Shown piece by piece: positions 31,735 through 43,462 of a stretch of DNA of 64,000 bases; the stretch's first letter is position 1, and every line of letters starts with the position of its first letter. Position numbers and translations under genes: made by a program. The notes under the pieces were generated by a model. That model saw only the letters and a list, made by a program, of their open reading frames with translations, was not told the origin of the DNA and did not search any database. The DNA comes from Mixophyes australis. Lineage: Eukaryota; Chordata; Amphibia; Anura; Limnodynastidae. The DNA lies in NCBI GenBank assembly GCA_036250195.1, contig JAVHZZ010000002.1, positions 69,244,205 to 69,308,204 on the forward strand. Reading direction: 5' to 3'.

Positions 31735-32394
31735 ATGGATTCAAAGCAGTCCACATATGATCTAAATGAGCAACCAGGTTCTGTCACCAGTCCTGATGTT
31801 AGTGTTCCCAGTACGTCATCTGGCCAAGGCGATGTCAAACAACAGAGTGTTTTCAAATTAGTGCAAAAAACAAAACCCAAAAAAAAATTTACTGTATTGA
31901 AGCGAAAAAGAAGTGTAACTGAGCAAAAGTTAAGTGACGATAAAAAAAAAATTGCAAGCATGCCATTCTACACACGCAGTGGCAAAGAGAGAATGAGGCC
32001 TTCACCTTTGGCTATTAGTGGCAGATCCCAAAAAGTTACCCAGCCTACAATTGGTGCACAACTACTGTTACGCGTCAAAGCCGAGCTGCAAGATAACAGT
32101 GAGGCATTACAGGAGAATATTTGCTCTGATTCACAAATGACAACAATCCCTGTGGAGAGTCCATCCAACAGTGGGATGTCTAATCGTGAGCATTCTGCTG
32201 ATGTGTGCCTTAATAGCCCGAGTGTAGCCGGTGATACCCAAATTGAGGATGCCACTTTGGAATTAGAAGAGGATGAGGGGGAGATTTGTGTAGGCGACGA
32301 GGGCGCTAATGATGATGTTGATGATTATGATGCAGCCAGATACCAAATTGCCTTTCTCAATTTCTATTTATATTCTAGATTATATAACGGCTGA
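31735..32394 (+). CDS. hAT-family N-terminal ORF, intact, 219 codons
   Basis: Starts MDSKQSTYDLNEQPGS, contains a basic block (KKKFTVLKRKRSVTEQKL) leading to MPFYTRSGKERMRPSP, then a Ser/Glu-rich part and an acidic C-terminus (LELEEDEGE) before running into the tandem repeat. The basic block could act as a nuclear signal. It is homologous to the broken ORF at 3118-3714 and shares the MPFxTRSGKE module with the leader ORF of the BED/hAT element at 58229-58690. No zinc finger, no DDE residues and no dimerisation domain, so it cannot transpose DNA alone. Function unknown: it may be a decoy of the transposase or just a remnant. Confidence 0.65.
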   Translation: MDSKQSTYDLNEQPGSVTSPDVSVPSTSSGQGDVKQQSVFKLVQKTKPKKKFTVLKRKRSVTEQKLSDDKKKIASMPFYTRSGKERMRPSPLAISGRSQKVTQPTIGAQLLLRVKAELQDNSEALQENICSDSQMTTIPVESPSNSGMSNREHSADVCLNSPSVAGDTQIEDATLELEEDEGEICVGDEGANDDVDDYDAARYQIAFLNFYLYSRLYNG

Positions 32395-32800
32395 ATAGTT
32401 TTCTATTTTACTCCTAGTGGAGAGAGGATCTGATGCAGACAGATACCAAACTGCCTTTGTCCATTTCAATTTATATTGTACAGTATATAACGGCTGAATT
32501 TATTAGTATTTTATACAAGTGGAGGGTGGCCTAGAGAGACAAAAACCAAACTGGCTTTCTCCATGTCAATTAATATTGTACAGTCTATAACGGCTGGATT
32601 TTTTGGTATTTTATACAAGTGGAGGGGGGCCTAGAGAGACAGAAACCAAACTGGCTTTCTCCATGTCAATTAATATTGTACAGTCTATAATGGCTGAATT
32701 TTTTGTTTTTTTAAAAAAGTGGAGGGGGGCCTATAGAGACAGAAAGCAAACTGTCTTTTTCCATTTCTTTACATATTTAACTATAAGTGTAGGGTGTAAT
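32395..32800. repeat. Subterminal tandem repeats, ~110 bp unit
   Basis: About four units with 'accaaactggctttctccat' and 'gtacagtctataacggctg'. The first unit overlaps the end of the ORF. Confidence 0.85.
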
Positions 32801-33159
32801 ATACATTCAAAGACGATGGCTGCATTGCCAATATGCATAGATGGAGAGGAAGACAATCTGTTTTGTGTGTAGAATAAATGAAGGCCTACCAACGAAGAAT
32901 TAAACAGTTTTTTTGGATGATTTATTACCTCAACAATTAGATTACTTATCTCTAAAACAGTTGGAGCACTAAATTGGGTTATTTTAGGCACAAAAACATG
33001 TATTTTCCAACAAAATAGCAAAACAAAACCAAACAAAACCAAAAACAAAACCAAAACACGCAATGGCGGTTTTGCAAAACCAAAACCAAAACCAAAACAC
33101 AATGGTAATCCAGATCCAAAACCAAAACACGGGGGTCAGTGACCATCTCTAATATTAAC

Positions 33160-34760
33160 GGAGAACATACACTCTTCTCCGCTACTTGCCTGCAATAACA
33201 GTCATAGTGGTTTTTAGAAGATTTACAGTATTTACATCATAGGAGACATGGTTTACATTCACTCTATTAATCATCCTGTGTTCCTATCAACCACTACTTA
33301 CCTGTACATGGTAAAGTTCGCTGCAAGGATACACACAGATAATTCTCTGTATTCATATGATTAATCCTTGACATAATAGATCCCTATCAGTTGGTGTCTC
33401 TGTTTTTATTACACGTGTGTATGTGTGTATTTGGTAGTCATTTTTTTAAATATTTCACCTTGTCTTCCGGGAGGATATTATTATTAATTAGTAATCAATA
33501 AAAGTTATATTTTAATAAACATAAGGAGTGCTAATTTGTCCTTCTATTTTGAACCTTTGTTCATAATTTCTTCATCCTAAACATAACAGGACCAGCACCC
33601 CCACATGCCACTTGTTAAAGGCTTATATCCTGTTATATATTGCATGTGGTTGTTTCTTTTCAATCCCTGTGCAGAGCATTTTTTCCCCCCCCCTTGTTTA
33701 CTTATCGATTTAATTAACAGTTTTTTTTAAAAAAATGCTTTTATTTAATTTGCTGGTTTTGTAATAGTAGTGAAACGGTATACTCAAATTAGGGCCTCCA
33801 GTTAGCAGAATGGGGGCCTTCAGAAGGATAAGTAACTCTGGACAGCTTATGCATTACATCTACGTACATAGTATAGCTGCCAAAACAATAAACCACACAA
33901 TAATAAGAATTTAAAAAAATGGGAAATTTAGTTATAATATAATCTTACCTTATACTATGTGATGACAAAAACAGCCAATATAATCATAGGAATGAACAGT
34001 GATTATATGCAGCCCACACTCACAGCCAGCTGATAACTGCACAGCACTAACCTTTATTCACAGGTTGAGTGACATCACTAAAGGTCTTTAAGGATGTCAG
34101 CCAGTGACGTAATCATCCTAGTCAAAGTTGTTATTTATCAACCTGCCTGCTTATTAGGACTGAATGGAGTTAAATTATAAATCTTCATGACATTTTAATG
34201 AGCACTTTTTACATATCAGTTAATAACCCCGAATTGTGTCCTTAGCACATACTGACCAACATTTGAATCCCCCCTCCAGGAGATCCCAAAACAGATGTCA
34301 AGCTGCATGAGTGAAGGGGGGAGTGCGCTGCATACTAGATCATGTGATTTGAGCCCCACCCCTGCAATGATTTGATAATGGCATTTTGTTAAAGGGACAA
34401 AATAACATTTTTCAGGGACTTTGTACTAGAACTGGGATGTTTAATAAAGCGTAGTGTAAGCTACTGCAAATATAAATGGGAGCCCACTAGTTTCAACGTT
34501 GGTCACACTAATGTGTTTAAATGACTCTGATGTACTGAGGCACAATAAGTGATATTGTAGTCATGTCTCTAGTTCCTATTGAACTCATTGACTGCATTCT
34601 GATTAATTGTTAACATTCAATATTACATTATGATATTAGATTGTTATTGGTTCAGTCAGCAAAATGGCTGCCTCCACTTTAATGATGTTATTATTATTTT
34701 GCTAATAACTGCTATTGTTTTAGAAGCAGGGCTATTTTATGAATTTATTGCACTATAGGG
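33160..34760. other. Intron, no gene seen
   Basis: AT-rich SOAT2 intron. No ORF, transposon end or tandem repeat that I can support. Confidence 0.5.
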
Positions 34761-35329
34761 CAGTTATGGGCAACCTGAAACACTTTAGGGGCCGCATTAT
34801 GCGGCCTTCTAACTTTCAAAAGGACCACACATTACCCTTTATCTCAGTAATAGGTTAAAACCATACTTGCCAACTCTCCCGGAATGTCCGGGAGACTCCC
34901 GCATTTTGCGAGAGTCTCCCGGACTCCCGGGCGAGTGTGGCAATCTCCCGAATTCTGCCCACTTCCTAGTGAAGTGGGCAGAATTAGATCCCAAACGCCG
35001 CGATTCCCGATGAATCGCGGCGTTTAGCCCCGCCCCCCGCTGTCAAATGACGCAATTTGCGTCATGTCGTCACAGGGGGCGGGGCCGAAATGACGCGATT
35101 TTGGCCGCCCCGCCCCCTCACGCCCCCCTCCACTGGCTGGCTCCCGGAAGAGAGCTGAAGAAAGTAGGTAAGTATGGTTAAAACAGTACATTTCATCAAA
35201 GAGACACCTATCTCAAGTAACATAACAGAAGGCCATAACAAGCCATAACAAACAAATTGGACAATAAAACAAGAAGGAGCTGGGGGATATAGATGATGGC
35301 TCAGAGGGTTGCATTTTGCCCATCACTGC
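34761..35329. mobile_element. Older hAT-type element with nested MITE
   Basis: Starts CAGTTATGGGCAACCTG and ends TTTTGCCCATCACTG, an inverted repeat of the hAT kind. The flanking 8 bases no longer match well, which fits old age. The MITE at 34862 lies inside it. A related end ('gagggttgcccatcactgc') is at ~36740-36760. Confidence 0.65.
34862..35176. mobile_element. MITE, CATACTTGCC family, copy 3
   Basis: Starts CATACTTGCCAACTCTCC and ends GGTAAGTATG. Exact 8-bp duplication gttaaaac at 34854-34861 and 35177-35184, which assigns the family to hAT. The inside is very GC rich, with palindromes such as 'ctcccggaatgtccgggag' and 'gcccacttc...gaagtgggc'. Confidence 0.93.
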
Positions 35330-36190
35330 AGTGGGCTTGTGTGCAAGAGTAGAGCCACCAAGTCCAATCTAGCAGGCTTGGCAGCACAAAATAAAGCAAA
35401 AATGCTGAGGTTCCTAGACAGAGCTCACTGGAGGGTGAGGTGACGCAAGTCAAGAATTACCTAATTAGCTGTCAGAATCACAGATTGTGGGCACAATTTA
35501 GAGTCGGAGGCAAAGTCCATTTTAGGCGCATCGACCACAAAACCACTATCACACATGTGCAGCAAGCACCATATCCGCCTGCATCTTGGACACAATTTAC
35601 ACTTGCGACAGCTTGCGGCTTACTACGAGGGAATGGGACAGAACACGGAATTGTGAAGGCATGAACTTGTATAATATAGACACAGGGGGTGTGACCCCGT
35701 CGGTAAATCCTGGACGAAGACGCAACACAGTCATAAAAGGGCTAAAACTATGCGGCAGGAATTAGGTGGCGCAAGTAGTTAGCTAGCTGCAGGAACTGCT
35801 CGCAGCTCAGTAGGGTAGGGATGCAACTGGGGTTGCATGCCACTCACAATACCCTACCAAGCTACGGCACACTCCCACTCCTCTACGTCTTAGAAGCACA
35901 TTGTGCTGACTCTAAATGAGGCCCTGTATGAGCACCTTAGGAATAGCTGCAAATAATTCCAAACAAAGGATGTTGAAGCCTATTTATCAACATTTCAGAA
36001 TGGAGATAACAGAAGTAAATGAATAAAAAAATATTCTTTGAAAATAGCATTTTTCTGTGGTCACTATTTTGTAAAATATTTTGCCAAATAATTTTATCTT
36101 TTTTAAAGCAAAAAAATAAATTTTTTTTTTTTTAATTAGTTAAATTTAAAACCCAGGTCTGGGCTTTTGGTTTCACTGTGTACACAGGAA
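35330..36190. other. Intron with a probable degraded MITE, no gene
   Basis: 35490-35930 has 'tagagtcggaggcaaag' at the left and 'tgctgactctaaatgaggcc' at the right, probably the two ends of a degraded inverted-repeat element. The rest is unremarkable. Confidence 0.4.
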
Positions 36191-36191
36191 G

Positions 36192-36497
36192 GGCCTGATT
36201 CATTAAGGAAAGTAAGGCAAATAATGAGTAAGTTTTCTCTTGGACAAACCATGTTACAATGTAAGGGGTGCAAATTAGTTTATTATTTTGCACATAAGAT
36301 AAATACTGGCTTCTTTTTCATGTAGCACACAAATGCTTGATAGCTTTATTTGTACACTGAAATTTAAAGTTGATCTAGAACATGCCTCACCCCAACTATT
36401 TCACATTTTAAATTGCCTCCCCCTGCAATTTAACTTGGTTTTGCCAAGTTGCAAAGTTACTCATTGATTTTTGCTTTCCTTTCCTTAATGTATCCGG
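36192..36497. mobile_element. MITE, GGGCCTGATTCATTAAGG family
   Basis: Starts 'gcctgattcattaaggaaag' and ends 'ctttccttaatgtatccgg'. Inner parts match 21927-22258 ('caaaccatgttacaatg', 'tagcacacaaatgcttgata'). Confidence 0.82.
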
Positions 36498-37310
36498 TCC
36501 AAAATGTCTAGCTAAGACTGGCCCAGCAAAACGCTGTTAAATCTTATGGCATATTAATATATAGACCCCTCAGTCTTTCTGTTTTTAAAAATATTTCCAG
36601 ATAAAACAGGAAAAAATTGGAGATCAAGACTTAAAACTAATAACAAACACTGAAAAAACAACCATTTTGGGTGCAGGGGATACGGGTGCTATAAAATAAA
36701 TAATAATAGAAGTAGATGGGGACTACAGGGGAAGGCTCAGAGGGTTGCCCATCACTGCTATAAGGCTGGGAGGTGAAGGGGTAATTCTCAGAGGCCCCTG
36801 CCAGAGAAAGCTGCACTTTAGAGAGCAGTGCAGGAGGCCCTTGAGGGTATAGCTGTATCACTGGGCCCCTACCTAAACTCAGTAATGCAGAGCTCCAAAC
36901 CTAATAAAAAAAATGTGTATATTTAAAAATCTGATAAATACATAAAATCTGGGCTGGAAGAGTTTTCAGTGTAAAAACAACAAAAGGGATTTATATATCA
37001 TTGAGACAAATAGAGATTTTTTTCTGAACCAGTCACTAATATAAACAGTAACCCATCATGACACCTCCCCAATGCAGTGATGGGATATTTGTTCTACCAA
37101 TTATAAATTAATGTGAGATGTTTTCTGGGAATGAGCAGAAAGATAGAATAGTGACACAGCAAAATCAAACGCATAGAAATCCTAGCAGCTCCAAGCTCCC
37201 CCCGCTTATAATGAATCATGTAATATAACATTTACCCTAGTCACTGTCAGATCAATCTTCCAAAATACACTCTCCTCACACACTGTACCTTATAGGAGGG
37301 GCTGCTGAGA
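36498..37310. other. Intron, no gene seen
   Basis: Contains the hAT-like end near 36740 noted above. Otherwise no supported feature. Confidence 0.45.
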
Positions 37311-38375
37311 CATCACAATGCAGGAGGGGAGGAGCAGATCTCAGTACGCCAGCTGCTAGGTACCAGGATGCTGGAGGCGGGGCTCATACATCACAATGCA
37401 GGAGCCAGGAGGGGAGGAGCAGAACTCAGTATGCCAGCTGCTAGGTACCAGGATGCTGGAGGCGGGGCTCATACATCACAATGCAGGAGCCAGGAGGGGA
37501 GGAGCAGAACTCAGTATGCCAGCTGCTAGGTACTAGGATGCTGGAGGCGGGGCTCATACATCACAATGCAGGAGCCTGGAGGGGAGGAGCAGAACTCAGT
37601 ATGCCAGCTGCTAGGTACTAGGATGCTGGAGGCAGGGCTCATACATCACAATGCAGGAGCCTGGAGGGGAGGAGCAGAACTCAGTATGCCAGCTGCTAGG
37701 TACCAGGATGCTGGAGACGGGGCTCATACATTACAATGCAGGAGCCAGGAGGGGAGGAGCAGAACTCAGTATGCCAGCTGCTAGGTACCAGGATGCTGGA
37801 GGCGGGGCTCATACATCACAATGCAGGAGCCTGGAGGGGAGGAGCAGAACTCAGTATGCCAGTTGCTAGGTACCAGGATGCTGGAGGCGGGGCTCATACA
37901 TCACAATGCAGGGGCCTGGAGGGGAGGAGCAGAACTCAGTATGCCAGCTGCTAGATACCAGGATGCTGGAGGCGGGGCTCATACATCACAATGCAGGAGC
38001 CTGGAGGGGAGGAGCAGAACTCAGTATGCCAGCTGCTAGGTACCAGGATGCTGGAGGCGGGGCTCATACATCACAATGCAGAAGCCAGGAGGGGAGGAGC
38101 AGAACTCAGTATGCCAGCTGCTAGGTACCAGGATGCTGGAGGCGGGGCTCATACATCACAATGCAGGAGCCTGGAGGGGAGGAGCAGAACTCAGTATGCC
38201 AGCTGCTAGGTACCAGGATGCTGGAGGCGGGGCTCATACACCACAATGCAGGAGCCTGGAGGGGAGGAGCAGAACTCAGTGTGCCAGCTGCTAGGTACCA
38301 GGATTCTGGAGGCAGGGCTCATACATCACAATGCAGGAGCCAGGAGGGGAGGAGCAGAACTTGGCAGGTTCAGTG
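37311..38375. repeat. 85-bp satellite array, ~12.5 units
   Basis: Unit of exactly 85 bp: 'atcacaatgcaggagcctgg', then 'ggggaggagcagaactcagt', then 'atgccagctgctaggtacca' and 'ggatgctggaggcggggctc'. ATG positions step from 37396 to 38331 by 85; the first unit is 7 bp short. Each unit has the same 72-codon frame start, in a rotating frame, which is not a gene. A fraying unit follows to ~38400. Confidence 0.97.
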
Positions 38376-38399
38376 AGTGTTGCTAGATAACGGAAAGCT

Positions 38400-39145
38400 G
38401 GGGGCGGGGTCATCAGTTAAGTAACAGGAAGTCCTGCTTTTCCCAGTGAGCTGCCCTGCACAGTTGAGTCTGTGATTATGGCTGTAACATACTGGGCACA
38501 TAAGTCAAGGGGCTGTCACAGGCTCCCTTGACTCATGGATGCATGTGCACTGCACACCCTACATCCATGGTAGATACACCACTATTTAGAAGACATTTAT
38601 CAGTTTACATAGTTACCAGTTAAATCATAAAACACAGGTCCAAATTTATTATATTATAGTAAATACTTTTAATGCAACAATACTATTTACATATTTCAAG
38701 TTTTTATAGATGAATTGATTCCCCCTTATCCATTAATTTCAATGAATTTTGGTAAAAACACTGGTTAAAGACTTCTTCCATAATATTATTATTATCATTA
38801 TGTTATTTATAAAGTGCTATGTTAAATATAAATCATAGACAATGACATGAAAAGAAAGGTAAAGTTGTCCCTGTGAGCTTACAATCTAAGTGTTGCAGAG
38901 AGCAATTGATACATAAGGTAGTGGAATAACTATTGTCGCTTCTGCTGGGGAAAGCATGTGTGACTACTGTAAGGCAGAAGCAGCCAATGGTAACCGGCAA
39001 GTCTGTGCTGTTATATAAATTTATACATACATTTTGCATACTTAACAGATGAAAATAACAAAAAATGCCCCAGCAAAGTTAAATTAGCCATGAATTGTCC
39101 TTTCAAATTTGCATGAAAACCGTTTGACTAATATTTCAGATAATG
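38400..39145. other. Intron, no gene seen
   Basis: A degraded 'gcttacaatctaag' repeat end at ~38780-38892, like that at ~9110. Nothing else supported. Confidence 0.45.
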
Positions 39146-39742
39146 GGCCTGATTCATTTATGAAAGTAACGCAAAAAAAGGAGTAACTTTGCATCTTTTC
39201 AAAACCATGTTGCATTGGAGAGGGAGGTAAATTTAAAATGTGGGGACAGATTTATAATTGGGGTAGGGCATGTCCTAGATCAACTTTACATTTCAGTGTA
39301 AAAATAAAGCTATCAAATATTTGTGTGCTACATGGAAAAACAGCCAATATTTAACTTATGTGCAAAATAATAAACTAATTTGCACCCCTTGCATTGTAAC
39401 ATGGTTTGTCCAAGAGAAAATGTACTCCTTTATTAGCCGTACTTTCTTTAAAATAAATGAGCAACTTTGAACCTTGGCAAAACCATGTTGCATTGGAGGG
39501 GGAGGTAAATTTAAAATGTGAGGACAGATTTATAATTGTGGTAGAACATGTTCTAGATCAACTTTTAATGTCAGTTAAAAATTAAGTTATCAAGTATTTG
39601 CATCCTACATGAAAAAACAGCCAGTATATTCCTTATGTGCAAAATAATAAACACATTTGCACCCCTTGCATTACAACATGGTTTTGCCAAGGTTCAAAGT
39701 TACTCCTTTCTTTGCTTTCCTTTCCTTAATGAATCAGGCCCG
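39146..39742. mobile_element. Dimeric MITE, GGGCCTGATTCATT family
   Basis: Two diverged units, ~39146-39455 and ~39456-39742, share 'caaaaccatgttgcattgga', 'gatttataattg' and 'gcacccc(t)tgcatt'. The outer ends are 'gggcctgattcattt' and 'aatgaatcaggccc'. Confidence 0.75.
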
Positions 39743-40469
39743 TAATGTCATTTCTCTAACAATCACATGGCATGAGAAATTAAAATGTTTCCCCTACCTA
39801 TCTAACAGTGTACAGTAATATGTTATGCATCTAAAATATATTAGATGATTTGTGCATGAGAGGGAAAGAATGTAAACAAATCCTTTAGGCACTCAAAAGT
39901 GCAATCCACCAACGCAAATACTGTTTTCCGTGACATCATGCATCTCATTTTGCACAAATTGCCCCCTTTTTTTTTTTTTGCAGAGAAGCACATAGATTTG
40001 TGAACCAAGATGGCCATGTCTGTGGGGTACAAAAATAGGGGTTAGTGGGCCTGATTCATCCTTGCGTGCCGTATCTTCAATGAAATAGCTCTGCGCATGC
40101 TCAGAAATGTTCCCTATGGCAATGAACGCAATTGCATGCAATTCATGTCAGAACGCAAATGACATAACTGCTTACAATAATATTGACAAAGTAAGCGCTC
40201 TCTTTGTGAAAGTGCTGCAGCTCCTATAGTAAATCAATTATAAAAACAAAGACAGGGAGCGCATATGAATAAATCAATGTAAAACACAAGGTGATAATGT
40301 TTATACCCCTTTGCGGATATGAGCCATCCAGCATAGATAACCAGTGTTCCTCTTTCTCACTATCCCTATGGCTTACCCTACTCATTGGTAGTTCCGTGGG
40401 ACCGGAGGTAAAGAGGCCAGGAAATTCCTCCCGAGAATTCAAGCGTGCACGTCCCCTGTAGATTCCGAC
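39743..40469. other. Intron left of the provirus, no gene
   Basis: Another 'gggcctgattcatccttgcg' end lies at ~40048; no partner was found. A T tract is at ~39967-39979. Confidence 0.4.
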
Positions 40470-41255
40470 TATTAAAGTAATTCTATCGTTTTCAAATAAG
40501 CATCGCATAGGCGATTGTATTAAGTTTCTAAGGCACAAAGTGATTTATTTTAGCAGATGTAAATAGTCAACAATTCAATACATTATTATATTATGATACA
40601 GTACAGTACAGCCAATACCAAAAGATAAATACATACCGCTTGCGCTATGCTGCGCTAACCACGGGCCCAGTGGACAGTAATTCACCCTTTGAATACTGTG
40701 ATCAGTGAAGACTGAGGTTGGTGGGGGTGCAGCTATGATTATATATACAGTACAGTGTTACAGAGTGAACAATAGAGATAACGTAGCTTGTTTCTATAGG
40801 TCCAGACGTTGGGTGGGTCCAGGGTAAACAGGTCATAGGCTTATTCAATCTAAGGATTGGGGTGGGGGTCGTCTCTCCAGGGGATGTGAGCATTTCATAG
40901 CCTGCATCATACAAAGGTTTATTCCCTAATATCAATAACTAAAGTATACAATGTGCGATCTCTTCGCCGACTGCACCGGACAGCTGCTGATGAATAGGGT
41001 TTTAATATGATACTAGACATGCCACCTTTCCTATTATCTGAACCATATTTATCACTGAAGTGCACATATAATCATATTATATAAACTAATAATAAACCAA
41101 ATACTGTCTGCTCATAAATTACTGTGTAATGCATCCAATATGAATATGAATTACATAAATAACTAAATGTTGTCATGCAAGTGTGTGCGTGCGTATTTTA
41201 CCATGTGATCGCCGTATGCCACATGTAGCGTTCATCCAATTATACGACTTCGACA
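40470..41255 (-). repeat. 3' LTR of the endogenous retrovirus
   Basis: Matches 50025-50826 nearly base for base over most of its length ('atacagtacagtacagccaa', 'accgcttgcgctatgctgcg'). On the minus strand it begins TGTCGAAGTCG. Confidence 0.9.
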
Positions 41256-41267
41256 GTTCCACCCTTT
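41256..41267 (-). other. Polypurine tract of the endogenous retrovirus
   Basis: Minus-strand AAAGGGTGGAAC directly before the LTR start TGTCG, at the expected place. Confidence 0.8.
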
Positions 41268-41440
41268 GATAGTACAATAAACTATCACCTTAAAGATGTT
41301 ATATGCAGGATCTCAGTACCACGTTTCATTGCTATGTAATGCAAATCCCCCTTGGGGTATGACCACGCTGTTTGTAGATCTAAACAAGTTATCATAAGAG
41401 AGTCTTAATCCTCAAAACGATTTCTTCTTTTACTATAGGC

Positions 41441-43462
41441 CAGCGGTTCCCAAAGTGTGCGCCGCGGCTCCCTGGGGTGCCGCGGCGCTGTCACAGGGGT
41501 GCCGCGATCCCTAGCAAGGAAAAGAAGAAGAAAAAGAAGAAAAAAGAAAACAAAAAAAAAAACTTACCCATCATCCAGCGCCGGATCCTCCTCCTCACTG
41601 ACTGCTGGGCGTGACGTCATCACGTCCGTCAGCCTCAGTGAGAAGGAGCAGCAGCAGAGAAGACGTCCAGGAAAGCAGGTAAGTAAAGGAAGTGAAGGGG
41701 GGCACAGAGAGACACCATGAAAGAACACAGACAGAGACACCATGAAGGGACACAGAGAGAGACACCATGAAGGGAACAGAGAGAGACACCACGAAGAGGA
41801 CAGAGAGAGACACCACGAAGAGGGGCAGAGAGACACCACGAAGAGGGGCAGAGAGACACCATGAAGGATCACAGAGAGACACCATGAAGGGGACAGAGAG
41901 AGACACCATGAAAGGGGACAGAGAGAGACACCATGAAGGGGACAGAGAGAGACACCATGAAGGGGGACAGAGAGAGACACCATGAAGGGGGACAGAGAGA
42001 GACACCATGAAGGGGGACAGAGAGAGACACCATGAAGGGGAACAGAGAGAGACACCATAAAGGGGACAGAGAGAGACACCATAAAGGGGCCAGAGAGACA
42101 CCATGAAGGGGACAGAGAGAGACACCATGAAGGGGGACAGAGAGAGACACCATGAAGGGGGACAGAGAGAGACACCATGAAGGGGGACAGAGAGAGACAC
42201 CATAAAGGGGACAGAGTGAGACACCATAAAGGGGACAGAGAGACACCATGAAGGGGACAGAGAGAGACACCATGAGGGGGACAGAGAGACACCATGAAGG
42301 GGACAGAGAGAGACACCATGAAGGGGGACACAGAGAGGCTGAAGGGGGACAGAGAGAGATGCTGAAGAGGGGCACAGAGAGGCTGAAGGGGACAGAGAGA
42401 CACGCTGAAGGGGGGGACAGAGACGCACTGAAGGGGGAGACAGAGAGAGACACTGAAGGAGGAGGGAAGAGAGAGACACTGAAGGAGGGGGATAGAGAGA
42501 CACTGAAGGAGGAGGGAAGAGAGAGACACTGAAGCAGGGGGATAGAGAAACACTGAAGGAGGGGGATTGAGAGAGACACTGAAGGAGGGGGACAGAGAGA
42601 GACACTGAAGGAGGGGGACAGAGAGAGACACTGAAGGAGGGGGACAGAGAGAGACACTGAAGGAGGGGGACAGAGAGAGACACTGAAGGAGGGGGACAGA
42701 GAGAGACACTGAAGGAGGGGGACAGAGAGAGACACTGAAGGACGCGGGCAGAGAGAGACACTGAAGGAGGGGGACAGAGAGACACTGAAGAAGGGGGACA
42801 GAGAGACACTGAAGGAGGGGGACAGAGAGAGACACTGAAGGAGGAGGGCAGAGAGAGACGCTGAAGGAGGGGGACAGAGAGACACTGAAGGAGGGGGACA
42901 GAGAGACGCTGAAGGAGGGGGACAGAGAGACGCTGAAGGATGGGGACAGAGAGACGCTGAAAGAGGGGGACAGAGAGACACTGAAGGAGGAGGGCAGAGA
43001 GAGACACTAAAGGAGGGGGACAGAGAGACGCTGAAGGAGGGGGACAGAGAGACGCTGAAGGGGGGGAACAGAGACACCGAAGGAGGAGGGCAGAGAGAGA
43101 CACTAAAGGAGGGGGACAGAGAGACGCTAAAGGAGGGGGGTCAGAGTGTGAGCTGATGAAGAGGGACACAGAGTGTGAGATGGCGAAAAGGGGGACACAG
43201 GGTGTGAGATGGTGAAGAGGGGGACACAGGGTGTCAGATGGCGAAGAGGGGGACACAGGGTGTGAGATGACAAAGGGGATACAGAGTGATATGATAAAGG
43301 GGCACAATGTGATGATGAAGGGGTCTAAATACATCTTACATCATTTTGACCCAACTACTTAAACAACGGGACTACCCGGTAATTATTTTTGCTTAGGGGT
43401 GCCTTGGAAAAATTATGGTGACCCTAAGGGTGCCTCGAGCTGAGAAAGTTTGGGAACCACTG
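41441..43462. mobile_element. Non-autonomous hAT with purine-rich minisatellite, inserted in the provirus
   Basis: Starts CAGCGGTTCCCAAAGTGTG and ends AGTTTGGGAACCACTG. The flanks are ctataggc and ctatagac, 7 of 8 identical. It has the same ends as 25664-27087 but in inverse orientation. The centre is again tandem repeat. It lies ~185 bp inside the 3' LTR of the endogenous retrovirus and so is younger than the provirus. Confidence 0.9.
41695..43330. repeat. Purine-rich minisatellite, 20-27 bp units
   Basis: Units of type 'gagagacaccatgaaggggg' (41715-42325) pass into 'gagagacactgaaggagggg' (42340-43140) and end in ~33-bp 'gggtgtgagatggcgaagag' units. Minus-strand frames of 579, 423 and 402 codons (SLCPPPSV-like) overlap in all three frames and are repeat translation. 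Confidence 0.95.

Larger units (their letters stand above)
30160..33151 (+). mobile_element. Non-autonomous hAT element with intact ORF and 100-bp repeat array
   Basis: Starts TAGAGATGG and ends CCATCTCTA, flanked by identical 8-bp repeats atattaac (30152-30159 and 33152-33159). 2,992 bp, sense to SOAT2. Order: terminal region with short palindromes, twelve 100-bp repeats, ORF 31735-32394, ~110-bp tandem repeats, and a 3' end of 'aaaaccaaaacc' repeats. Same family as 2175-4222 (inverse orientation). Catalytic transposase absent. Confidence 0.93.

Noticed and set aside
41564..43334. Long minus-strand ORFs (579, 423 and 402 codons), Ser/Pro/Leu/Cys-rich
   Set aside because: They overlap in all three frames of one minisatellite inside a hAT element, are strictly periodic, and have no start context or homology. 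They are repeat translation.
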